64,000 nucleotides of DNA from Ciona intestinalis (lineage: Eukaryota > Chordata > Ascidiacea > Phlebobranchia > Cionidae), in contig NC_020166.2 of NCBI RefSeq assembly GCF_000224145.3, positions 8,776,745-8,840,744 of the forward strand, read 5' to 3'. The notes beneath the pieces are model-generated. The model was not told where the DNA came from, did not search any database, and saw nothing but the letters and a program-made list of their open reading frames with translations. The translations under genes and the position numbers were made by a program. This document shows, piece after piece, positions 1-10,500 of this stretch (the stretch's first letter is position 1; every line of letters begins with the position of its first letter).

Positions 1-418
1 AGCTGTTTGTTTATAATTTAAATCACCACCTATGTAGATCACGTTGGAATGAACAGATGACGTAAATAATGATCTCTATATGGTGCGTTCTATTGATTAA
101 CTTCGTGACCCATTAAACCTCACAAGTGCATTACATTGAGAGCACTTACACGAATCGGAAAAGCGTGAGGATAACGATAATTTAAATATAATACTGTGGG
201 GGAAGATGGGACACCTTTAGCACGTAATATCCAAATATCCTGGTCGCGTTTTAAAAAATTAACAATAGTCTATAGGGGTAGTGACGAAGCGGTTTTATAA
301 TTCTTTGAATGTTTTTTGTTAACTATACAATGTGATGAGAAAGAAAAATTAAAAAGTGCCCATCTACCATCACCTTGCTATTTCAATTTACCGTTTTGGA
401 AAATTCGACTTTTTTCAC
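1..418. other. Left-edge non-coding stretch
   Basis: Apart from one MITE copy (193-375) I see no supported feature here. It is either intron or 3' flank of the minus-strand doublecortin gene. Confidence 0.4.
193..375 (+). mobile_element. MITE type A
   Basis: Runs from CTGTGGGGGAAGATGGGAC through ACAATAGTCTATAGG to a decayed right end. In all entries of this family, plus means that TTTACTACCAAATGGGACG reads on the plus strand. Confidence 0.8.
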
Positions 419-535
419 AGTTCCCCGCAGTAGACCATGACCAAATTGTGACGTCACAGCTAAATTATCCACACTCCATACTCGAACATGAGCGTCATGT
501 GATGCAACGTCATTCATGACGTCATCGCCACTTTG
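419..535 (-). CDS. Candidate further exon of the doublecortin-domain gene
   Basis: On the minus strand a 39-codon open stretch runs between an acceptor (CTGGCCAG, just above 535) and a donor-like GTGAAA (just below 419). It is exactly phase 0 at both ends, which fits the phase-0 donor proposed at the end of the exon at 1659-2560. It is more GC-rich than its surroundings and reads as ordinary protein, including HDAHVRVWSVDNLAV. No family was recognised, and both splice sites are only moderate. Treat it as a possible downstream exon, not as established. Confidence 0.3.
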
Positions 536-750
536 CTGGCCAGAAGCCGCAAACAAATTGGAATTATGCAAAGTTAAACTGAAAGTATGGAAACAATTTA
601 AAAAAAATAAAAATAAGAATCATGGTAAATGGTAAACAGACACGCAGTCTATAAAAATTGTCGTTGTTTCGCCACGTGGGGATAAACAAGTTTCCTTTTA
701 TTTTAAAATTAAATATGAGGCGCCGACAGTTATTATGTTTAATGTTTAGT

Positions 751-930
751 ATCGTGGGGTAGGATAAATATACAGTTAGAACAAAATATCAAATATTTCC
801 TAATGGTGTTTTCAACAGTTAACAACTCAATTTTAGAGTCGTGGGAATACGGTTATGTTATTCTGTAAATATTTCTTGTTACTTTGAAACGGTAAAAAGT
901 AAACGCGAACCATCCTACCCCAACCTACTT
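751..930 (+). mobile_element. MITE type B
   Basis: GTGGGGTAGGATA at the left, TATTTCCTAATGGTGTTTT inside, ATCCTACCCCAACCTACT at the right. Confidence 0.75.
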
Positions 931-1420
931 TACGAATTTTAACATCTAACTACAAAATCAATTAACAAAAAAAAACTAAAAAAATGATAATAATAAAGTA
1001 AAAAAATAAATCACCCAAAAATTTATCTTAATAAAATAACTTTATCGGTCATGACAGAAACGCAAGTTAATTTGGCTTCAGCTTCGTTGATGATTTGGCG
1101 CCTTTATAAATTATTTATACCACATACCATGTTATAGATTCGTTGTGGCCGGTGTAAAATCTCTGGCTTTGGCGTTGTATATTCAGCAACACGACTAAGC
1201 TACCACTGGTAAACATAAGTTCTTCGTTTGTATTTACAAACACATCTCGAGACAGTTGACCCCTGGAACGAAGTTGTGTTAGACGCAAAACTATTTAACA
1301 CAAAAACATAATCTATTTAATATAGGTGAGAGTTCAAAGGCAGATTAAGAAAAAGTTTCACGTGCGAAATCCCTTTTAAAATATTTATTTTAGAAGAAAA
1401 AGTTCAGAAGGTATATAAAT

Positions 1421-1644
1421 GATACAGGGTGAGGCCAGACGGGACACTTTTGGCACATAATATTAAATTATCCTGACCCTTGACCTACTCAATTGAGTAG
1501 ACCATGTCTGGCCGTGTTTTAACCATTTATCTACGGTGTAAAGAGTCGTGCCAATTTTATAATTCTTTGAATGTTCTTCGTTTACTACCAAATGGGACGA
1601 GAGAGTGGAATAAAAGGGTGTCCCATCTTCCCCCATCCACTACC
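1421..1644 (+). mobile_element. MITE type A with internal 16 bp palindrome
   Basis: Both ends are present (right end GTGTCCCATCTTCCCCCATC). It is enlarged by an insert near 1479-1516 that contains the perfect palindrome CTACTCAATTGAGTAG (1485-1500). It supplies a stop codon to the overlapping DCX frame. Confidence 0.75.
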
Positions 1645-1658
1645 ATAAAAGTAACCAC

Positions 1659-3133
1659 TTGCCCAAAAATCCATTCTAATTTCATTCCGTTAACATCAGC
1701 TGGAGTCTGCTGGTGTTGCTGACTGCGCTGTTGTGATTTCGTCGCCACTTTTTCGGCCATAAAAGTTTCAAATTTTCCGTAGGTTGTAAAAAGCTCGCGA
1801 GTGCCTTTTATTTGGTCCCCGTTCTCGCTGAATAAATTGTAACTCGGGTCATGAGGTAATCCAAGAGATGAACAGATTTCTTGAAGTATGGTTGAAATAT
1901 TTGAATCGGAGCAAATTTGGACTTTAACCTTGTCACCTCCGAGAACGATTAGAGCAGATCGTTTTTGTGGTAGCAGCTCTGGTGTTGGTGGGGTAGGTAA
2001 ACTTTCATTGGACGGAAAAGAAATATTTCGAAACGTATCATCTCTTTCGTGTACTGCGTTATGCAATGATAAATTAGCCGTGTCTGTTATTGGCATATGT
2101 TTAAAATCAAGGTCAGAATCCGTGGGGTTATTCGCAGATAAGTCGCCGCTTTGCGAAATGTCTGCTGCACTGGCGGTGTCGATATCACCTGGTTTTGTTC
2201 CAGCAGGTGACGATTTAATGATATCAACCTTGTCATCGTAAAATGTCAACGGCTTGTCCAAACTGTACGAACCCTCTGTGCTCTGTTTTAATAAGAGAGA
2301 AATATCACTCGATCGTCTCCCTTTAGAATTCTGCTGGTTTTTCCAAACCGGTTTTCCTGTCGGGGAGAGTCGGCTGTCTGGTTTAAAAGCTCCCACAGAC
2401 GCGACGTAAGTTTCACCCGTTGTTATTTGTTTGAATGCAGTGATGTTCATACCATCCAAAGTATATAACCTACGAAGTTGTACTGCCATGGAGAATTTAC
2501 TCGTTACTTCTGCCATCAATGAACGCCAGGTCGCATTCGGCTGGACAACTAAAGTAATAGCTGAAAAAGATTGAGAAAAAGTGATAAAAATATAATTTTT
2601 TAATTTAGAAAAAAATGGTAAAAATATAGTTTTAAATAATAATTTTTCTATAGTGGAAATATGTTAAAAATATAGAAGCAATGACAAATGAAGGAAATTG
2701 GAAACTGTAGCCTATATACTAACCGTTTAAATGGGGCTGGTCGTTTAGGAGAACCCGAATTCGTTTTGAACTTTCTTTTTCTTCAGTAATACGAGGCTTG
2801 ACATTGCTAATGCGTTTACTGGAAATACAAGGTTTTCTCTTGTGAAAAAAATGTTTGTAAAAATTGCACGGGCAACATTGTGTTAAAAACAAACTTAATT
2901 AAATTTCAGTTTAGAACCAATACCGATTTTGAAAGTCTCTCGAGAAAGAATGAATGAGGTTAAAAAATCGAAAATAGTCCATTAGCAGCACATTAACACA
3001 TTAGGGCGTAAAGCTCAAATATTTCAAATGCATTAACAACACTTACCGAAGTAAAACCATTGGAACGCTTTGAAGACCCTTTGTCAGGTGACTGTAGCTC
3101 GGTTTGTTTGTCATAATCACTAATTCTCTGTCG
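1659..3133 (-). CDS. Doublecortin-domain (DCX) protein, partial
   Basis: Three minus-strand exons join in frame: 3133-3047, 2838-2724 and 2560-1659. The joined product reads RIRVLLNDQPHLN, then AITLVVQPNATW, then QLRRLYTLDGMNITAFKQI and GETYVASVG. This is the usual order of a doublecortin domain: basic start, central helix, R-x-LYT-x-DG strand, then YVA. Such domains bind tubulin and microtubules in the DCX/RP1/DCDC families. A second weaker ubiquitin-like block follows (LQEICSSLGLP, then LFSENGDQIKG) and could be a divergent second DCX repeat, as in DCDC1-like proteins. No start codon was found, so the N-terminal exon is missing from my model. The 3' boundary is uncertain. I end it at a CAA|GTGGTT donor, but the frame stays open to 1557, where a MITE supplies a stop. 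The domain call is firm; the exact orthology is not. Confidence 0.75.
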
Positions 3134-3404
3134 CTGTAATTCAAATCTGAACTTAATATGTTACTGTTACCAGTGGAAACATACAGTTATGTTCTAGCAA
3201 AGAAAACTTAAGAAAAAAGAAAGGTATAGTTTAATTAAAAAATACGAGTATTCATCAGTATTAAAATAACATGTTGTCAAAACAATAGCGGAGTATGAAA
3301 GGTTTTATGTTGAATCTGCTTTGTTTCGACAAGAAACACATTGTCCTTTAGTTTCATTTGTAAGCAAAATTTGTAATAATAGAAGGCATTCTTAGATTTT
3401 TTTA

Positions 3405-3532
3405 AAATTAATAACGCTCTTTTTGAGTCGCTACAGTTATATTATTCTGTAAAAAGAATCTTGGTTTACTACTAAATGAGACAAGAACAAAGAATGAAAT
3501 GTTGTCCCATCTTTCCCCACCCTACTATATAT
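3405..3532 (+). mobile_element. MITE fragment, right half
   Basis: Left end missing; ends TGTCCCATCTTTCCCCACCC. Confidence 0.75.
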
Positions 3533-3631
3533 AATGTTTGTATGGTTAAACATTAAACTAGTTATTATTATGTTCTACGTATAAAACATACGTACGCATT
3601 TTAGAGTTGATCACGTTTTATTATGTTTTAG

Positions 3632-3667
3632 CACGGCCTACTAGAGATATCTATATAGTAGGCCGTG
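3632..3667. mobile_element. 36 bp palindromic insert, copy 1
   Basis: Arms CACGGCCTACTA and TAGTAGGCCGTG are perfect inverted repeats around a 12 bp AT-rich centre. It is flanked by GTTTTAG on the left and GTTTCAG on the right, a possible 7 bp target duplication with one mismatch. Confidence 0.55.
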
Positions 3668-4587
3668 GTTTCAGTAATCAATATGTGGTTTTATAATGAT
3701 GTAGGATTGTTTTGTGCTATATGCTTTGGTTTAACTGTATTTAATTAGTTTTAAAGGCCACCACAATTGACTAACGGGTGGCCTTTTTCTTTGACTTATT
3801 TCTTTCCGCTGTGAGAGAGACGGAAACAGCGAGAGAGGTGTAATTGTTTGTAAGAAAAAAGGCATTCCGACTGCAGAAAGGCATTGACTTGGGATTTAGG
3901 AATTAATCTGCTTAGAAACGCGAATGAGACGAAAGCTGTCGAAAGAAATAAGTCGAAAATAAAGAAAGAATCTACTATGAAAAACTACTTAGAATGTGAT
4001 CAGAATTTTTATCAGTAATTACCAAAGATTGAAAAAGTAAAGAGATTAGCGAAGACAAGAAAACGATTTGTGGTCAAATTTGGTGTTTGTTGCTGATAGT
4101 ATCTGACTTGCGTAAAGCAAAGGCGATTTAAATTAAGGTTCAGGAACAAAAAATACGACTGCCGAAAACTTATTTTATTAAACACAATTGCGAATTGACG
4201 ACACTTTTGTTTTTAATTTTTCCATTATACTTTAAGACAGGACGAAATGTCATGCTGAAAGAAAAAAACAGGTTTCTCTTGGGTTATTAAAGTTTAGACT
4301 TATATGTAAAAAAGATGTCACCGCCTCGGAAAGTAACAGCAGATTTGTATCTTCACAATTTACACTGTAATGTGAAAAGCATTATATGTAACAGGTAACT
4401 TAAACGTTAATCAGCAACTACCATTAAAGTTACACTACTGCCCTGCATTATTGTCGATAAGCAGTACTTATGTATAGAAGAGCGATGCGAGTGCACTATT
4501 GGGCATTCGGCATGGTTTCGTGCATTTTAAATGAACTCAAGCCGCGCCTTTATTCTAAGTGGCTGTCATGCTTGTTTATGTACGAGG

Positions 4588-7500
4588 ATGCTCATAATCG
4601 ATTGGTTCAGCAGATTTCTACGACTCGTTGTCTTCTTGGTAATAACAGCAACTTTCGGGGCATGCAGTGAAACCGCCACTACAACAAGACACACGAAAAC
4701 ACGGGCACCAGACGAAAAACCTGACCAGGCGTTCTGGGGCGGAGGTCAGCTTTTGTTCTATTGTTTTACATGCGGCTTGTGGCAAAATTTATTTAATTTA
4801 ATGAAACATTTAAAAAAATGTAAAAATATTTTTTAAAAGTTTGAAAAATACGGTATCTGTAGAGCAAGCTATATTCGCTGAAGCAAAGTCGATATTTCTA
4901 ATGCTCATTATTTCCTAACTAACATAAACGTAAAAATCTAATCCAGCGCAAAATCACACACATGTATGGTATACTCAATAAATTGTTATTTTGTGTTTTT
5001 AAATTATAGGTCATGGAATATGGTATCTATGGGGTAAAATAGGATACCTTTAAAACATAATATTCCATTTTTCCTAATCTGGATTTTAACAATTAACAAC
5101 GCTCTTTTACAGTCATGAGGATACGGTTATATAGTCCCATAAATCATATTTGTTTACTACCAAGTAAGATAGAAAAATAGACCAAAAACAAGTACCTTCT
5201 TACCCCAATCTATATATAGTAGCGTGAGGTAAGATGGGATGCTTTTTATTATATTTTTTAGTCCAATTTGGCAGTAAACAAAGAACATTCGAAGAAATAC
5301 AATATCGTATCCTCACGCCTTTCACAGACCGTTGTTAATTGTTTAAAACACGGTCAAGATATTTGGATATTATGTGCTATAAATGTCCCGTCTTACCCTA
5401 CAGTACTGTATAAAATATATTGTTTGTTTTTTAATGTTTTATCTTTTTAATTTTTATTTCAGTATTCACGCCCCCGCTGCCACAAGATAGTAGCCGCTCT
5501 AATGACAGACATGGAAGCGAAATAACAAAACAGATCGAGGAGATGTTTCGAGACCATAATTATGAGTTGAGCATTCGGCCCAGAAACCATGGTAAGCTCA
5601 TATAATACTATAGGGGTAAGATGGGACACTTTTACAACATAATATACCACATAATAAGATCGTTTTAAACAGTTAACAACGATCTATGAGAGTCGTGAGG
5701 AAACCGTTTTATAATTCTTTAAATGTTTTTTTACTACCAAATGAGACGAGAAAATAAGTTGAAAAATGGTTTATCTCATCTCTCGCCCTTTATGGTAGCA
5801 AACAAAGAAAATTTACATAATCATATAACCGTGGACTAAAAGAGCGTTGTTTATTGGTAAAAACAGTATTAGGAATACGGGTTTAGGTGCCAACAGTGTT
5901 CCATCTTACCACACTGTAATATATATTGAACGCCCCGGTTTAATTAAAGTCAAGCGGTGGTGTTATTAATCCCGATCTGAAATGATTTGTTTGTAAAACC
6001 TCGAAACCGCACCTTGGCTGCTGCTGTGTCGGATCGATACATCTTAATCGGCAGTCGCCTAAATCTTTACACGGCTTTAGTGTACGGTTTTATTGGTTGT
6101 AGGAAAACCAATACGTGTTGGTCTGGCCCTGATGATCGAAAGCATTACTGACATTTCGGAAAAGAACATGGTGAACTTGAATGTCGTTTTTTGAAAGTTT
6201 GATTTGATGTTTGTAAGTGTCTTGGTGTATGTTTTCTGTTCTTTTTTTTGTTTTTTTTCGGCTGTTTTAGGTAGCTGTGAAAAATATGTCTTTTCTGTGC
6301 AGTTTTTTGTGTGTTTTTTCTGTTGTGTGTGTTTGTAAAAACACGTCTTTTCTGTGCAAATTGTGTTCACGCAAATAAACTGCGTGCTGCTGAAGAACTC
6401 TCCCCCACTAATAGACTCAAACCACACCCTAACGTACATTTTCTATAAACACGGAGGATTCTTTACATGATACTATTTGGTGCTACTTTAACATTTATTC
6501 TTACAAAATTTAAAAAAATCAAATTTTTAAACAGGACCTGACGTTTACGCTATGCATGCACGAGACCTGGACGGACACTCGGTTAAAATTTATCTCAAAT
6601 TCTGACGACAACAGCATTGTGCTACCGAGTAGATTAATCAGCAAGCTATGGGTGCCAGGTAATTTGAATAAATGGATTTTACTTATTTAACCTCGCGTGG
6701 CCGGAAAACGACAGTCATTATATGCGAGTGTTTCATACACCTCGTGCCACCTTACGAGTTACCATGTATGTTTATTTAGGGGGGGATTTTTTTATGTGTT
6801 GCTAATAAAGTGTGCAACCCATCAGTGACCACTAGGTTAAAGCAATTTCCCTTTTGTTGCGTCAGCACAGTATATCCAATATTTCTAAAAAGTGTTTTGA
6901 AAAATTAACAACGTTCTTTCAGTGTCGTGCGGATGCTGTTATTTATTTGTTATGATGTTTTTTTTATTGACGACCAAATGGGGACAAGAAAATAGAATAA
7001 AAGCATGTTGCATCTTATAAGTGGTTACAGTAACCTACTTATATTCGTATATTTCGTAGATCTGTACATTGTCGGTTCAAAGAGCTCATTTATCCACAAA
7101 ACTACGGTTGATAATCTTGTTTTGAGACTTTTTAACGACGGCAGCATTTTTTACAACGTACAGTGAGTTCACTACATGTGTGTCTATGTAGACCAGTAAA
7201 TATTATATATAGTAGGGTGGGGGAATACAGGACACTTTAGCACATAACATCCAAATATCCTGATCGTGGTGTAAACAATTAACAATGGTTTAAAGGAGTC
7301 GTGAGGATATAGTTTCGTAATTTTTTAAATGTTTTTTTTTTTGTTTACAACCAAATGGAGACAAGAAAATAAATAAAAACGTCCCATTTTCCCCACCCTA
7401 CTATATACCAAATCCCCCATGATCTAATGCACTCAAAAATCGGGTTTTCTTTGTTTCGCATGAAAGAATGTTAGGATACATGGCCTATATACATTATAAT

Positions 7501-10500
7501 TGTAATTGCGCTCTATGATTCTATCCCAACTGAATACGCATTGGGATTCGAGTTCNNNNNNNNNNNNNNNNNNNNNNNNNNNNNNNNNNNNNNNNNNNNN
7601 NNNNNTTCACGCAAATAAACTGCGTGCTGCTGAAGAACTCTCCCCCACTAATAGACTCTAACCACACCCTTACGTACATTTTCTATAAACACGGAGGATT
7701 CTTTACATGATACTATTTGGTGCTACTTTAACATTTATTCTTACCAAATTTAAAAAAATCAAATTTTTAAACAGGACCTGACGTTTACGCTATGCATGCA
7801 CGAGACCTGGACGGACACTCGGTTAAAATTTATCTCAAATTCTGACGACAACAGCATTGTGCTACCGAGTAGATTAATCAGCAAGCTATGGGTGCCAGGT
7901 AACTTGAATAAATGGATTTTACTTATTTAACCTCGCGTGGCCGGAAAACGACAGTCATTATATGCGAGTGTTTCATACACCTCGTGCCACCTTACGAGTT
8001 ACCATGTATGTTTATTTAGGGGGGGGGGGGGGGTTTATGTGTTGCTAATAAAGTGTGCAACCCATCAGTGACCACTAGGTTAAAGCAATTTCCCTTTTGT
8101 TGCGCAAGGGCACAACATACGCCCACATTGGTAGCTCCGAGTTCGAGGCAGGCGCGCTAACCACGGCGACTTAAAACCATTAATACAATTGGAGCATAAA
8201 ATGTAACCATTTGACGTATAATATCTATACACAAAACATATGTGGTAAATGTCATATCTAGGCAGCTGGATTTGTACAACTATCAACATACACTAGTATA
8301 TAGCACTGTGGGGTAATATGGGAAACCGTCAGCACAGTATATCCAATATTTCTAAAAAGTGTTTTGAAAAATTAACAACGTTCTTTCAGTGTCGTGCGGA
8401 TGCGGTTATTTATTTGTTTTGATGTTTTTTTATATTTACAAACAAATGAGACGAGAAATATAATGAAATGTTCCATCTTATAAGTGGTTACAGCAGCCTG
8501 CTTATATTCGTATATTTCGCAGATCTGTACATTGTCGGTTCAAAGAGTTCATTTATCCACAAAACTACGGTTGATAATCTTGTTTTGAGACTTTTTAACG
8601 ACGGCAGCATTTTTTACAACGTAAAGTGAGTTCACTACATGTGTGTCTATGTAGACCAGTAAATATTATATATAGTAGGGTGGGGGAATACAGGACACTT
8701 TAGCACATAACATCCAAATATCCTGATCGTGGTGTAAACAATTAACAACGGTCTAAAGGAGTCGTGAGGATACAGTTTCATTTTTTAAATGTTTTTTATT
8801 TACAACCAAATGGAGACAAGAAAATAAATAAAAACGTCCCATTTTCCCCACCCTACTATATACCAAATCCCCCATGATCTAATGCACTCAAAAATCGGGT
8901 TTTCTTTTTTCGCATGAAAGAATGTTAGGATACATGGCCTATATACATTATAATTGTAATTGCGCTCTATGATTCTATCCCAACTGAATACGCATTGGGA
9001 TTCGAGTTCTTTTGTTCACAATAACTAAAATCAATCTTTCATTGTTATAGAATAACGACGACTGTTGCATGTCAAATGAACCTCTACAACTTTCCATTAG
9101 ACATGGAAAACTGTTCACTGACATTCCAAAGCTGTAAGTATTCTAAAGGAATTGTATTTCAGAGAGTTTTATAACGGTCAAAATTATTACGACGCCATTT
9201 ATTGCCAATTTCAAAAGGCGGGTTTAAGTTTTTTTTAAAGCGTGTGATTTAACTTTTTTCAAATACCAAGATTATGAATTTTGTTTAGGGGCCTAATTTA
9301 AAAAATATATTACACTCTGTTCGTGTTTTCGCAACTGTTATAGGCTATAAAAGTGACAACCCTAACGAGTCGGAGTATTCGCTGCGATATAACAACATCT
9401 GTTTAATGGACATTACGCATAGTCGTTAAGGAGCGAACGAACACAAAACAGCAGGTGTCCGTAATGCTGCTGTTTCTATTTATTTTAACACAATGTATGA
9501 CCAAAACAAACAACCATACCGCCCGAATTCCCACCGTATTTGTAAAATGTCTGCATAATTATTGGAAAGTAGTCAAATTCAATCTAATATGCATATAGTA
9601 GGGTAGGTGAAGATGAGACACTTTTTATTCTATTTTCTTGTCCCATTTGGTAGTAAACAAAGAACATTCAAAAAATTATAAAACCGTATCCCCACGACTC
9701 CCATATTGGACGCTATTTGCTAAAGGTGTCTTGTCTTCCCCCACCCTAATATACTTACTTTTACACCTCCAAAAAAACGACCAGTATACCATTTAACTTA
9801 AAATCCTATAAACTATGCTAAATTAAAATTGATTAGTTTTATACATAAACAATCAATGAAAAATCGCTTTAGTAATATATAAGTTTCATTAAAACGTGTT
9901 TCGCAAAATATCCTTACATTACGATATTATGAAATCAATTACATATATAGATTTATCGATAAAACAATGTTAGGATATTATTTCATTGATGCAATTAACA
10001 ATTAAAGTATTACAACTTCGCTTAAATAAACCTTAAATGTAATAAGATAATATTATAGTAGGGTGGGGTAAGATAGAACATTTTTCATTCTCTTTTCTCG
10101 TACCATTTGGTACGAAACAAAGATTTTTTACAGAAAAAAATGTTATAGTTCTAAACACGATAAAAATGGTGGCCTTTAGGTGCTAACGGTATCCCATCTT
10201 ACCCCACAGTACTATACTTTGCAAATGCCATGTGATTCCAAATGAACTCAAAAATGCGGTAAGATTGGTTAGCGTCGATCGAAGCATGAACAGGTCTCAA
10301 TCGACCTAATTATAATACGGTCAAGTTGTGATGCATAATTTATGCGACCAATACAGCATAAAGCAGTAGCAGTGGTCGTATAATTACGTTGTGTTTCGAC
10401 ACTCATTCATTGCTATACCGTTGGGATTTGGACCAACACACACTACGGTCGGGTTGTGAATACATTTAAAACGACATAACATAATTTTTATTTATCTCCT

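Larger units (their letters stand above)
3134..4530. other. Intergenic region between two divergent genes
   Basis: Lies between the minus-strand DCX gene and the plus-strand receptor gene. It holds a truncated MITE (3405-3532) and a 36 bp palindrome (3632-3667). It must also hold the unseen first exon of the DCX gene and the promoters of both genes. No TATA box or other core element was convincing. Confidence 0.5.
6366..7555 (+). repeat. Copy 1 of duplicated exon 4-5 segment
   Basis: Near-identical to 7606-9009. It carries exon 4 (6535-6658) and exon 5 (7060-7162) of the first receptor gene and ends exactly at the N gap. Relative to copy 2 it lacks about 234 bp, the inner part of a SINE plus the start of a type B MITE. 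Confidence 0.95.
7606..9009 (+). repeat. Copy 2 of duplicated exon 4-5 segment
   Basis: Repeats 6366-7555 with scattered substitutions and small indels, plus a 234 bp segment (8105-8338) absent from copy 1. It contains intact second versions of exon 4 (7775-7898) and exon 5 (8523-8625), then continues into the unique sequence that leads to exon 6. The level of difference looks allelic. Confidence 0.95.

Noticed and set aside
6077-6439. 120-codon minus-strand open frame
   Set aside because: Lies opposite a real receptor exon and a T-rich intron; composition is KKTQKK-type low complexity.
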